A DNA stretch of 64,000 nt, from assembly GCF_034928825.1 (NCBI RefSeq), contig NZ_JAYFUL010000006.1, positions 173,773 through 237,772 of the forward strand. The letters run 5' to 3'. The notes under the pieces are model-generated. The model did no database searches. It saw only the letters and a list, made by a program, of their open reading frames with translations, and was not told where the DNA came from. This document shows positions 1 to 8,083 of this stretch, in pieces; within the stretch, counting starts at the first letter, position 1, and every line of letters begins with the position of its first letter. Made by a program: the position numbers and the translations under genes. The stretch comes from Arcicella aquatica. GTDB taxonomy: Bacteria > Bacteroidota > Bacteroidia > Cytophagales > Spirosomataceae.

Positions 1-64
1 GAAAAGTTTAAACAACTTCAATAACATTTATACCATTTTAAGAAACGTCGCAACAAATTTTATT

Positions 65-874
65 ATGAAAGGTAAGGTTGTTATTATTACAGGGGCATCA
101 TCTGGTATCGGAAAAGCAATGGCATTTGCTTTTGGTCGTGAAGGTGCAAAAATTGTTATTACAGGTAGAAAACAAGAGGCACTTTTAGCAACAAGTCAAG
201 CGCTTACAGCAAGTGGAATCGAAAATTTACCCATTGTTTCTGATGTAAGTATTGAAAGCGACAATCAAGATGTTGTTGAGAAAACAATTGCTGCTTATGG
301 TAAAATTGATATTTTAATCAATAATGCAGGCGTATCCATGAGAGCCATGTTTGAAGACTGCGATACTGAGGTTATCAGAAAAGTAATGGATATTAACTTT
401 TTTGGAACAGTCTATATTACAAAATATGCTTTACCATATATCAAAGCAACGAAAGGCTCAATCGTAGGAATTTCTTCCATTGCAGGATATAGAGGTTTGC
501 CAGTAAGGGTTGGCTATTCAGCATCTAAATTTGCGTTGAATGGTTTTCTAGAAGGACTTCGCACAGAGCTTTTACACTCAGGCGTACACGTTTTAACAGC
601 TTGCCCAGGTTTTACGGCTTCTAATATCAGGGTAGCATCCTTAGGAGCAGACGGAAACTCGAAAGGAGAATCTATGCGTGATGAAGGGAATATGATGAGT
701 TCGGAAGAAGTAGCTGATAGAATTTTATATGCTGTAAAACATCGTAAAAGAGATTTAGTTTTAACATTACAAGGGAAATTTACAGTGTTTATCAATAAAT
801 GGTTGCCATCGTTAACTGATAATTTAGTGTTTAATGCTTTGGCTAAAGAAAAAGATTCTCCATTGAAAAAATAA
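65..874 (+). CDS. SDR family NAD(P)-dependent oxidoreductase
   Basis: A classical short-chain dehydrogenase/reductase of 269 residues, the usual family length. The N-terminal Rossmann fold carries TGASSGIG (residues 9-16), followed by the NNAG motif near residue 87, a catalytic Ser in the ISSIAG segment and the catalytic YSASK near residue 154. Such enzymes reduce or oxidise a hydroxyl or carbonyl group with NAD(P)H; the substrate cannot be read from the sequence. The C-terminal tail, with hydrophobic residues around 235-250, resembles DltE/YqjQ-type SDRs. It stands alone and is followed directly by a strong hairpin terminator. Confidence 0.9.
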   Translation: MKGKVVIITGASSGIGKAMAFAFGREGAKIVITGRKQEALLATSQALTASGIENLPIVSDVSIESDNQDVVEKTIAAYGKIDILINNAGVSMRAMFEDCDTEVIRKVMDINFFGTVYITKYALPYIKATKGSIVGISSIAGYRGLPVRVGYSASKFALNGFLEGLRTELLHSGVHVLTACPGFTASNIRVASLGADGNSKGESMRDEGNMMSSEEVADRILYAVKHRKRDLVLTLQGKFTVFINKWLPSLTDNLVFNALAKEKDSPLKK

Positions 875-879
875 AGCTA

Positions 880-912
880 AAAAGGCTAATTCTGAGCAGA
901 ATTAGCCTTTTT
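880..912 (+). terminator. Rho-independent terminator after the SDR gene
   Basis: A 14-bp perfect stem (AAAGGCTAATTCT paired with AGAATTAGCCTTT, loop GAGC) runs into a short T-run six bases after the SDR stop codon. The symmetric A/T flanks could also stop the convergent gene at 931. Confidence 0.85.
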
Positions 913-930
913 AGAAAATTAACCGAATGT

Positions 931-1668
931 TCATTCTACTAGCCAAATGTCACTTTCTTTTAAATACAGGAATTTGTCGTTCCAATATACACGTTTCCAA
1001 ATATCATTTCCTCCGATTAAGTTCAAACGATGACCTCTATCTATGATAGACACCACTGGCGCTACGGCCGAGGGTTCAGCTCTTAACAAAACGCCATCTC
1101 TTTTAATAATGCCTTGATGGTATTTATCAGGTAGATTTAATAATATACCAATGCCGATGATGTAAATCAGTAAAAATATTTTTTGACCCAGAGGAATATG
1201 ATTGTTTTTGTATCTCTTGGTAAACAACACAAAGAAAATATAAATACTTAACACAAGCATGGTACCAATCAAGAAACCAGAATACTGTTTATAAAATAGG
1301 ATAAGGAAATTAAAATCATTCAATTCATATCCTTTTAATTCATGAAGCTGTGCTATTTCATTGAGTTTTGATAAAATCTTCTCGTTGGGGTCTTGTTGAT
1401 AGGCCTTGTTTAGGTAATACAGTGTTTTTAAAAAATCTCCTTTTTTTTCTTTTAAAAAGGCCAATTTTAAAAATAATGCAGTTGAAGGTTTTTCGATTGA
1501 AGGCAAAAGTTGTTCATAAATTCCCTCTGACTGAGAGAAATTATCAGCTTTATACAGTGAGTCTGCTTTTTTCAGTGTTGCTACATTGCTTTGAGAATAA
1601 GCTAGTTGTAGAAATGCTAAAGAAAAACATAAAAAAAATATGACTTTTTTTAGATAGTATGCTTGCAT
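931..1668 (-). CDS. BatE-like membrane protein with TPR and SH3 domains
   Basis: A predicted exported or inner-membrane protein of 245 residues. A signal peptide (MQAYYLKKV.. ending LAYSQ) is followed by TPR-like helices over residues 30-105, two membrane segments (about 130-150 and 165-180) and a C-terminal SH3-like domain (GVLLRAEPS ... WKRVYW). This order matches BatE proteins of Bacteroidota, usually found in Bat aerotolerance operons. Here it is alone, without BatA-D or MoxR, so a role in that complex is doubtful. The start at 1668 is preferred over an upstream in-frame ATG at 1701 because it places the signal peptide at the N-terminus. Confidence 0.7.
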   Translation of the reverse strand: MQAYYLKKVIFFLCFSLAFLQLAYSQSNVATLKKADSLYKADNFSQSEGIYEQLLPSIEKPSTALFLKLAFLKEKKGDFLKTLYYLNKAYQQDPNEKILSKLNEIAQLHELKGYELNDFNFLILFYKQYSGFLIGTMLVLSIYIFFVLFTKRYKNNHIPLGQKIFLLIYIIGIGILLNLPDKYHQGIIKRDGVLLRAEPSAVAPVVSIIDRGHRLNLIGGNDIWKRVYWNDKFLYLKESDIWLVE

Positions 1669-1693
1669 TGTATTCTTAATAATCGTAGTTTTG
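1662..1693 (+). promoter_or_regulatory. Candidate promoter of the tRNA-Lys array
   Basis: CTTG at 1662-1665, a 20-base spacer and TAGTTTTG at 1686-1693 fit the Bacteroidota pattern TTTG-N19-TAnnTTTG. It lies about 70 bases upstream of the first tRNA and overlaps the 5' end of the divergent BatE-like gene. Confidence 0.5.
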
Positions 1694-1761
1694 CACCGCA
1701 ATTAAGGGAAACAATATGACAAAAACAAAAGATGTTTAGTCTGTTTCTTAAAATAGCAAAT

Positions 1762-1834
1762 GATTCCGTAGCTCAGTTGGTAGAGCAATACACTTTTAAT
1801 GTATGGGTCCTGGGTTCGAGTCCCAGCGGGATCA
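1762..1834 (+). tRNA. tRNA-Lys(TTT), copy 1 of 4
   Basis: A full cloverleaf of 73 nt: acceptor GATTCCG/CGGGATC with one G-U pair, D-arm GCTC/GAGC, anticodon stem ATACA/TGTAT with loop CTTTTAA (anticodon TTT), T-arm CTGGG TTCGAGT CCCAG and discriminator A. The 3' CCA is not encoded. Confidence 0.97.
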
Positions 1835-1842
1835 CAAAGGAA

Positions 1843-1877
1843 AAAGCCATCGCTTTTGCTAAAGCGATGGCTTTTTT
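1843..1877 (+). terminator. Terminator between tRNA-Lys copies 1 and 2
   Basis: A strong stem (AAAGCCATCGCTTT / AAAGCGATGGCTTT, loop TGCT) ends in a run of seven Ts. It should end transcription after the first tRNA, so copies 2-4 may depend on readthrough or on another promoter. Confidence 0.8.
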
Positions 1878-1903
1878 TACCCAAAAAAATAATTTTAATT
1901 ACC

Positions 1904-1976
1904 GATTCCGTAGCTCAGTTGGTAGAGCAATACACTTTTAATGTATGGGTCCTGGGTTCGAGTCCCAGCGGGATCA
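1904..1976 (+). tRNA. tRNA-Lys(TTT), copy 2 of 4
   Basis: Identical in sequence to copy 1 over all 73 bases, anticodon TTT, discriminator A, CCA not encoded. The segment before it differs from the one before copies 3 and 4. Confidence 0.97.
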
Positions 1977-2189
1977 CAAAGATTACCAGTGGTAATCTTT
2001 CCTTCGTGCCAGAGCGCACATTTTATATATACAAACTTCGGTTTGAAGATTCCGTAGCTCAGTTGGTAGAGCAATACACTTTTAATGTATGGGTCCTGGG
2101 TTCGAGTCCCAGCGGGATCACAAGGTTACCAGTGGTAATCTTCCTTCGTGCCAGCGCGCACATTTTATATATACAAACTTCGGTTTGAA
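1977..2189 (+). repeat. Duplicated spacers of the tRNA-Lys array
   Basis: The spacers after copy 2 (1977-2047) and after copy 3 (2121-2189) are nearly identical. Each begins with the small dyad GATTACCAGTGGTAATC (or a close variant), continues through CCTTCGTGCCAG and ends CAAACTTCGGTTTGAA. Together with the tRNA this makes a tandem unit of about 142-144 bp, so copies 3 and 4 arose by recent unit duplication. Confidence 0.85.
2048..2120 (+). tRNA. tRNA-Lys(TTT), copy 3 of 4
   Basis: Identical to copies 1 and 2 over 73 bases; anticodon TTT, discriminator A. It lies within the 142-144 bp tandem unit. Confidence 0.97.
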
Positions 2190-2262
2190 GATTCCGTAGC
2201 TCAGTTGGTAGAGCAATACACTTTTAATGTATGGGTCCTGGGTTCGAGTCCCAGCGGGATCA
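2190..2262 (+). tRNA. tRNA-Lys(TTT), copy 4 of 4
   Basis: Identical to the other copies. It is the last of the array; no hairpin terminator follows it. The restriction-modification operon starts 375 bases downstream. Confidence 0.97.
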
Positions 2263-2637
2263 CAGAAGCTACTAATTTTAAAAATAATACTTACCTCATT
2301 TTTAACTTATTGGTATTATCACTTCTTATGGGCTGAATTATTCAATTGCCTTCCCTAGCCCTTAATCTTTCGATTCTTGAAAATCATTGTCTGCCATCTC
2401 TCTATTAGTATTTTTTATAAGTACATTTTGCTATATTTGACACTATGTATTTAATTAACCAATGACTGAGCTGAATTAAACAATTATGATATTTTCCAAA
2501 CTTGGCTTACAAAAGTGAGACAAAGACTATCACATAATTAATTGAGAAGCTCTAAATATTTGACAACCAAACATTAAAGGTTTGAATCAAATAACAGAAG
2601 TTCTGGACGTTAACACCAAAGATGTACTGCAACAGAA
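2263..2637. other. Non-coding gap between the tRNA array and hsdR
   Basis: AT-rich, without a credible reading frame. TATATTTG at 2432-2439 fits a -7 element and could serve hsdR, but I see no -33 partner. A short motif, GCTGAATTA followed by CAATT, occurs twice (near 2331 and 2470). No direct repeat of the tRNA 3' end is visible that would mark an integration site. Confidence 0.6.
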
Positions 2638-5600
2638 ATGAGTAAAGAAAACCTAATAGAAGACAACCTAATCGAGCAACTGAAAGGGCTGAAATACATT
2701 CATCGGCACGACATAATTGATAGAAAAAGCCTTGAGCAAAATTTCAAAACTAAGTTTGAAGCCCTTAATCGTGTTCGTTTGTCTGAAAACGAATTTTTAA
2801 GACTTAGGGAAGAAATCATTGAAACGGATGTGTTCAAAGCTTCTAAACTTTTACGTGAAAGACAATACTTTCAACGTGAAGACGGAACGCCTTTGCATTA
2901 CACTTTGGTCAATAACAAAGAATGGTGTAAAAATGACTTTGAAGTTATCAGTCAATTACGAATTAATTCTGAAAATAGTCATCAACGATATGACATCATT
3001 TTATTGATTAATGGTTTACCTGTGGTGCAAATCGAGCTGAAAAATTCGGGTATTTCACCACGTGTGGCCATGCAACAAATTGTAGATTACAAAAACGAAC
3101 CGGGCAACGGTTACGGTAATTCTCTTCTTTGCTATATGCAGTTGTTTATCGTGAGCAACAGAACCAACACTTATTATTTTGCAAATAACAAGAATCAGCA
3201 TTTTGCCTTTAATGCAGACGAACAGTTTTTGCCCATTTATCAATTGTCAGACGAAAACAACAAGAAAATTACCCACCTTGATTTGTTTACTGAAAAATTC
3301 CTAACGAAGTGTACTTTGGGCAGTATGATAAGTAAGTATATGGTTTTGGTTGAAAGTGAGCAAAAGTTGCTTGTTATGCGACCTTACCAAATTTATGCTG
3401 TCAAAGCGATTATCAACTGTATCCAACAAAATAGAGGCAATGGGTATATTTGGCATACGACAGGAAGTGGCAAAACGTTGACATCATTTAAGGCTTCAAC
3501 CCTCCTAAAAGACAATCCTGAAATTGATAAATGCTTGTTCGTGGTTGACCGTAAAGACCTCGACAGACAAACTCGGGAGGAGTTCAATAAATTTCAGGAA
3601 GGAAGTGTGGAAGAAAACACCAATACTGAGACTTTGGTGAGACGTTTACTTTCTAGTGATTATGCTGATAAAGTGATTGTTACCACCATTCAAAAATTGG
3701 GTTTAGCTTTAGATGGCTCACAAAATAAAAACTACAAAGAGCGATTAGAACCTTTAAGAAAAAAACGTATCGTTTTCATCTTTGATGAGTGCCACCGCTC
3801 TCAATTTGGCGACAACCATAAAGCAATTAAAGAGTTTTTTCCTAATGCCCAGTTATTTGGTTTTACTGGTACGCCTATTTTTGAAAAAAATGCAACGTAC
3901 ATCCAACGAAACGGTGAAGAGGCTAAATATAAAGAAACAAAAGATATATTCGAAAAGCAATTACACGCTTATACCATCACTCATGCCATTGAAGATAAAA
4001 ATGTTCTAAAATTTCACATCGACTACTTCAAAGGAAAAGGAGAAAACAATCCAAAGTCAAGTGAATCCCTTACCCAAAAAGCTATCGTGGAAGCAATTTT
4101 AGACAAACACGATGCAGCTACCAATTCAAGAAAGTTTAATGCCGTCTTAGCAACAGCTAATATCAATAATGCTATTGAGTACTATCAATTGTTTAAGGAA
4201 ATTCAGAAAAAGAAGCAATCTGAGCATCCTAATTATATCCCTTTAAATATCGCTTGCGTGTTCTCGCCACCTGCTCAGTTGATGGCAAAACAAGAAAGCC
4301 AACAAAGTCAGAAAAATTCTGCTGACATTAAGCAATTACAGGAGGATTTGGTACAAGAACGTGAGGATAACAAACAAAACCCTGAAGAGAAGAAAAAAGC
4401 ATTAACAGAAATTATTGAGGACTATAATCAACAATTTAAAACTAACCACAGCATCAACGAATTTGATTTGTATTACCAAGATGTGCAAAAGCGTATTAAA
4501 GACCAGAAATGGACTAACAAAGAACTTTCGCACAGTGAAAAACTTGATGTTACAATAGTGGTTGATATGTTGCTTACTGGGTTTGACAGTAAATACTTGA
4601 ATACGTTGTATGTTGACAAGAATTTGAAATACCACGGCTTAATTCAAGCATTTTCAAGAACTAATCGTGTACTAAACGATACTAAACCTTACGGTAATAT
4701 TTTAGATTTTCGTTCTCAGCAAGATGCCGTTAATGATGCTATTACGCTTTTCTCGGGTGAGGACGATGGTAAAGCTAATCAAATTTGGTTAGTTGATACT
4801 GCACCAGTGGTGATTGAAAAATACCAAAAAGCAGTAGAAGCTTTAGGCGTATTTATGCAGGGACATAACTTGGTAAACGAGCCACAGGATGTATATAACC
4901 TGAAAGGCGACGCAGCACGGATTTCATTTGTGAAAAACTTTAAAGAGGTGCAAAGGTTGAAAACCCAGCTTGACCAATACACTGATATAACAGAACAGCA
5001 AAAAACAACCATTGAAGCTATTTTGCCAACAGAAACCTTGCAGGAGTTTAGAAGTTCGTACATAGAAACTGCCAAACAATTAAGGGAAATACAACAAAAA
5101 AATGATGAAAACACACCGCCCGAAATTCAACAATTGGATTTTGAATTTGTATTGTTTGCCTCTGCTATAATTGATTATGACTACATCATGAATTTGATTG
5201 CAGATAATACACAAAGAAAACCTTCTAGGCAGAGAATGACCAAAGCACAGGTAATTAGCTTGCTGAGTGCTAATGCCAACTTGATGGACGAACAAGAAAA
5301 TTTAACCGAGTACATCAATAGTTTAGATTGGAACAGTGGACAGGATGTAGAATCGCTTCGAAAAGGCTACGAAAATTTTAAAGACGAAAAATACAACAAA
5401 GAACTGGCAACTATTGCACACAAACACGGCTTGCAAACGGCTGACCTGAAAAGCTTTGTAGAAAAAATATTAAGTCGAATGATTTTTGATGGTGAAAAAC
5501 TCACTGACCTTTTAGCACCTCTGGAGTTGAGCTGGAAAGCACGTAGAGTAAAAGAATTGGAACTAATGGCAGATTTAGTACCACAATTAAAAAAATTAGC

Positions 5601-5640
5601 TCAAGGCATAGAAATCGGCGGTTTATCTGCTTATGAATAG
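2638..5640 (+). CDS. hsdR: Type I restriction endonuclease, R subunit (HsdR)
   Basis: The motor and nuclease subunit of a type I restriction-modification complex. It translocates DNA and cuts it away from the unmethylated recognition site. The N-terminal PD-(D/E)xK nuclease shows the Asp of RYDIILL (about residue 118) and ELK (about 132). The SF2 helicase follows: Walker A TTGSGKT (about 275), DECH box (about 382), GFTGTP (about 407) and LTGFDSK (about 647), then the SRTNR motif. The C-terminus is helical and charged, as needed to dock on HsdM/HsdS. At 1000 residues it has full length and all motifs are intact. It is the first gene of the operon and overlaps the next by eight bases. Confidence 0.96.
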   Translation: MSKENLIEDNLIEQLKGLKYIHRHDIIDRKSLEQNFKTKFEALNRVRLSENEFLRLREEIIETDVFKASKLLRERQYFQREDGTPLHYTLVNNKEWCKNDFEVISQLRINSENSHQRYDIILLINGLPVVQIELKNSGISPRVAMQQIVDYKNEPGNGYGNSLLCYMQLFIVSNRTNTYYFANNKNQHFAFNADEQFLPIYQLSDENNKKITHLDLFTEKFLTKCTLGSMISKYMVLVESEQKLLVMRPYQIYAVKAIINCIQQNRGNGYIWHTTGSGKTLTSFKASTLLKDNPEIDKCLFVVDRKDLDRQTREEFNKFQEGSVEENTNTETLVRRLLSSDYADKVIVTTIQKLGLALDGSQNKNYKERLEPLRKKRIVFIFDECHRSQFGDNHKAIKEFFPNAQLFGFTGTPIFEKNATYIQRNGEEAKYKETKDIFEKQLHAYTITHAIEDKNVLKFHIDYFKGKGENNPKSSESLTQKAIVEAILDKHDAATNSRKFNAVLATANINNAIEYYQLFKEIQKKKQSEHPNYIPLNIACVFSPPAQLMAKQESQQSQKNSADIKQLQEDLVQEREDNKQNPEEKKKALTEIIEDYNQQFKTNHSINEFDLYYQDVQKRIKDQKWTNKELSHSEKLDVTIVVDMLLTGFDSKYLNTLYVDKNLKYHGLIQAFSRTNRVLNDTKPYGNILDFRSQQDAVNDAITLFSGEDDGKANQIWLVDTAPVVIEKYQKAVEALGVFMQGHNLVNEPQDVYNLKGDAARISFVKNFKEVQRLKTQLDQYTDITEQQKTTIEAILPTETLQEFRSSYIETAKQLREIQQKNDENTPPEIQQLDFEFVLFASAIIDYDYIMNLIADNTQRKPSRQRMTKAQVISLLSANANLMDEQENLTEYINSLDWNSGQDVESLRKGYENFKDEKYNKELATIAHKHGLQTADLKSFVEKILSRMIFDGEKLTDLLAPLELSWKARRVKELELMADLVPQLKKLAQGIEIGGLSAYE

Positions 5641-6682
5641 AATTTTAGACATGAGTAACAAACCTCAAACAAGTATAAACGATTCTGATTATACCGAGAT
5701 TTTACATCAGGCCATCAGTCAAATAAAGACTGCCCGAACCCTGATTGCAAAACAGGTAAACAGTAGCACCAATTCTGTGTATTGGAATTTGGGCAAATTA
5801 CTCTTTGAAAAGCAATTAGAAGAAGGCTACGGCAGTGGCGTTGTAAAACAACTCTCTGTAGATTTAAAATACGAATTCCCAGATATGGGCTTGTCGCCTC
5901 GTAATTTATGGAATATGAAACTGTTTTATGAGCGTTATTATCAGGCAGACCAAAAACTGCTACAAGCCGTAGCAGTTTTGCCTTGGGGACACAATTTGCT
6001 GTTAATTAACAAAGTTCAGTCGCTTGAAGCCGTTGCATATTACGCCAATGAAGCCGTAACCAAAGGTTGGAGCAGGGATATATTGCTCAACGCCATAAAA
6101 ATGGACAGTTATGCCTATGCCCAAAAACAAATCAAATCGCATAATTTTAACGAAACGCTTCCCGCCATTGATGCCGATTATGCAAACGAAGTATTTAAAG
6201 ATACTTATAATCTTGGTTTCTTAGGAATAACCGAACACGTTAAAGAATTAGGTTTAGAAAAACGATTAGTAGAAAAAATTAAATCGTTTATATTGGAATT
6301 AGGCAAAGGGTTTTCGTTTATAGGCAACCAATACCGCTTGGAATACAACCACAAAGAATACTTTGTGGATATGCTTTTTTTCCATAGAGGACTACAGTCT
6401 TTGGTGGCTATTGAATTAAAAATTGGAAGCTTTAAAGCCGAATATGTGGGAAAAATGAACCTCTATCTTTCACTTTTAGATAAATTAGAAAAAGGAGATA
6501 ATGAAAACCCATCTATAGGTATTATTCTTTGTGCCGACAAAGACCATTTAGATGTGGAAATTGCATTGCAAGACATTAACAAACCTATTGGGGTAGCCGA
6601 ATACCAATTACTGCTACCGAAAAATGAATTACAAGCCTTAGTGCTGAACGAAATAAACGCCACAGAATTAGAAAATGAGTAA
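5633..6682 (+). CDS. YhcG/DUF1016 family PD-(D/E)xK nuclease protein
   Basis: A 349-residue YhcG-family protein. Residues about 20-175 form the DUF1016 N-terminal domain (VYWNLGKLL, LSPRNLWNMKLFY, LPWGHN motifs). The C-terminal PD-(D/E)xK nuclease domain shows EYFVDMLFF (Asp about 245) and AIELKIG (ExK about 261-263), followed by the YVGKMNLYL helix. Members often sit inside type I restriction loci; their exact role is unsettled. Here it lies between hsdR and hsdS with eight-base overlaps at both ends, so it is translated with the complex. An in-frame ATG at 5651 (MSNKPQ) is an equally plausible start. Confidence 0.88.
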   Translation: MNRILDMSNKPQTSINDSDYTEILHQAISQIKTARTLIAKQVNSSTNSVYWNLGKLLFEKQLEEGYGSGVVKQLSVDLKYEFPDMGLSPRNLWNMKLFYERYYQADQKLLQAVAVLPWGHNLLLINKVQSLEAVAYYANEAVTKGWSRDILLNAIKMDSYAYAQKQIKSHNFNETLPAIDADYANEVFKDTYNLGFLGITEHVKELGLEKRLVEKIKSFILELGKGFSFIGNQYRLEYNHKEYFVDMLFFHRGLQSLVAIELKIGSFKAEYVGKMNLYLSLLDKLEKGDNENPSIGIILCADKDHLDVEIALQDINKPIGVAEYQLLLPKNELQALVLNEINATELENE

Positions 6683-7925
6683 AGATAAATTAATGCCAGA
6701 ATTGAGGTTTCCAGAGTTTGTGAAAGATGAGGAGTGGAAGGAGAAGAAGTTGGGAGATGTTACAGAAAATGTAATGTATGGCATGAATGCTGCATCTGTT
6801 GAATATGATGGAGAAAATAAATACATAAGAATTACAGATATTGATGAAAGCACTAGATTGTTTTTGCCTAATCCTTTAACATCTCCAGACGGTCAATTAG
6901 ATGAAAAATACCTTGTAAATGTAGGTGATTTGCTTTTTACCAGAACAGGAGCAAGTGTTGGAAAATCTTATTTACATCAAAGTGAAAATGAGAAAATTTA
7001 TTTCGCTGGTTTCTTAATTCGGTTTGCAATAAAGAAGCAAGTTCCATATTTCATTTATGCACAAACTTTAACAGAAAAATATCAAAAATGGGTTTCAAAT
7101 ACCTCCACACGTTCAGGACAACCAGGAATAAATGCAGAAGAATATAAATCATATTCAATTATTCTTCCCTCCACACTTGAAGAACAACAAAAAATCGCTT
7201 CCTGCCTTTCTTCCTTAGATGAAGTAATTACAGCCCAAAGCCAAAAATTAGTGTTACTCAAAGAACACAAAAAAGGCTTGATGCAAAACCTTTTTCCACA
7301 AGAAGGTGAGACAGTGCCTAAGCATCGGTTTCCTGAATTTAAAAATGATGTGGAATGGGTGGAGAAGAAGTTAGGGGATATTGCCGAAATAATTACTGGC
7401 AGTACGCCAAGCACCAACGAACCCGCTTATTATGGAGGAGATAAAATGTTTGTTTCGCCTGCGGATATAAGTGATAAAAGAATTGTCGGTCAAACGAAAA
7501 CTACATTAACAGATTTGGGATTTACAAAGACGAGACAAATTAAAGCAGGAAGTGTTCTGTTCGTTTGTATAGGTTCTACAATAGGAAAAGTTGCTCAAAA
7601 CAAATTCAATTGTGCTACTAACCAACAATTAAATTCATTAGTCGCTTTTAATGACTATTCTAGTGATTTTTTATATTCTTTACTTGATGCAAATTCATCA
7701 GAAATAGCTTCAGTTGCAGGAAATCATGCTGTTCCTATTATCAACAAATCGACTTTTTCTGAAATTAAATTACCTTTTCCCTCTTCACTCGAAGAGCAAC
7801 AAAAAATTGCCTCTTGCCTTTCCTCTTTAGATGAATTAATCACAGCACAGGCAGAAAAAATAGAACAGTTAAAACTACATAAACAAGGATTGATGCAAGG
7901 GTTGTTTCCAAAAATCGGAAAATAG
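6675..7925 (+). CDS. hsdS: Type I restriction-modification specificity subunit (HsdS)
   Basis: The DNA-recognition subunit shared by the methylase and restriction complexes. It has 416 residues built as two half-repeats. Each half opens with RFPEF and W-EKKLGD, carries a target recognition domain, and closes with LEEQQKIASCLSSLDE plus a coiled-coil spacer ending LMQ-LFP. The two recognition domains differ, as expected for a bipartite target, while the flanking conserved parts are almost identical, even in DNA (about 7181-7229 and 7789-7837). It overlaps the YhcG-like gene by eight bases. The recognised sequence cannot be predicted from reading. Confidence 0.95.
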   Translation: MSKDKLMPELRFPEFVKDEEWKEKKLGDVTENVMYGMNAASVEYDGENKYIRITDIDESTRLFLPNPLTSPDGQLDEKYLVNVGDLLFTRTGASVGKSYLHQSENEKIYFAGFLIRFAIKKQVPYFIYAQTLTEKYQKWVSNTSTRSGQPGINAEEYKSYSIILPSTLEEQQKIASCLSSLDEVITAQSQKLVLLKEHKKGLMQNLFPQEGETVPKHRFPEFKNDVEWVEKKLGDIAEIITGSTPSTNEPAYYGGDKMFVSPADISDKRIVGQTKTTLTDLGFTKTRQIKAGSVLFVCIGSTIGKVAQNKFNCATNQQLNSLVAFNDYSSDFLYSLLDANSSEIASVAGNHAVPIINKSTFSEIKLPFPSSLEEQQKIASCLSSLDELITAQAEKIEQLKLHKQGLMQGLFPKIGK

Positions 7926-7926
7926 A

Positions 7927-8075
7927 AGATGATATACGGTATATTACGCCCCAACGGGGCTTCTAGCCACATAAGTCCTTCACCATAGATAAGCCCTTCG
8001 CAAGGGCACAGCCCACAGCCAAGCCCTGCAAGGGCGTACTATCTTAATGAAGGGTAATAGCCCTTCGAAATTAAA
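7927..8075. repeat. Palindrome-rich intergenic repeat inside the operon
   Basis: The 158-base gap between hsdS and hsdM holds a chain of small dyads: ATATACGGTATAT, GCCCCAACGGGGC, GCCCTTCGCAAGGGC, GCCCTGCAAGGGC and GAAGGGTAATAGCCCTTC. It is much richer in GC than its surroundings. It looks like a short dispersed repeat inserted into the operon, or a set of RNA hairpins tuning hsdM expression. Its copy number in the genome is unknown. Confidence 0.55.
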
Positions 8076-8083
8076 TCAAAAAA

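Noticed and set aside
1732..2336. Open frames of 60-129 codons across the tRNA-Lys array on both strands
   Set aside because: They repeat the same peptide at each tRNA (DSVAQLVEQYTFNVW), which is just the translated tRNA sequence.
2263..2637. Integration site (att) of a genomic island at the tRNA-Lys 3' end
   Set aside because: No integrase gene and no direct repeat of the tRNA end was found before or after the restriction operon.
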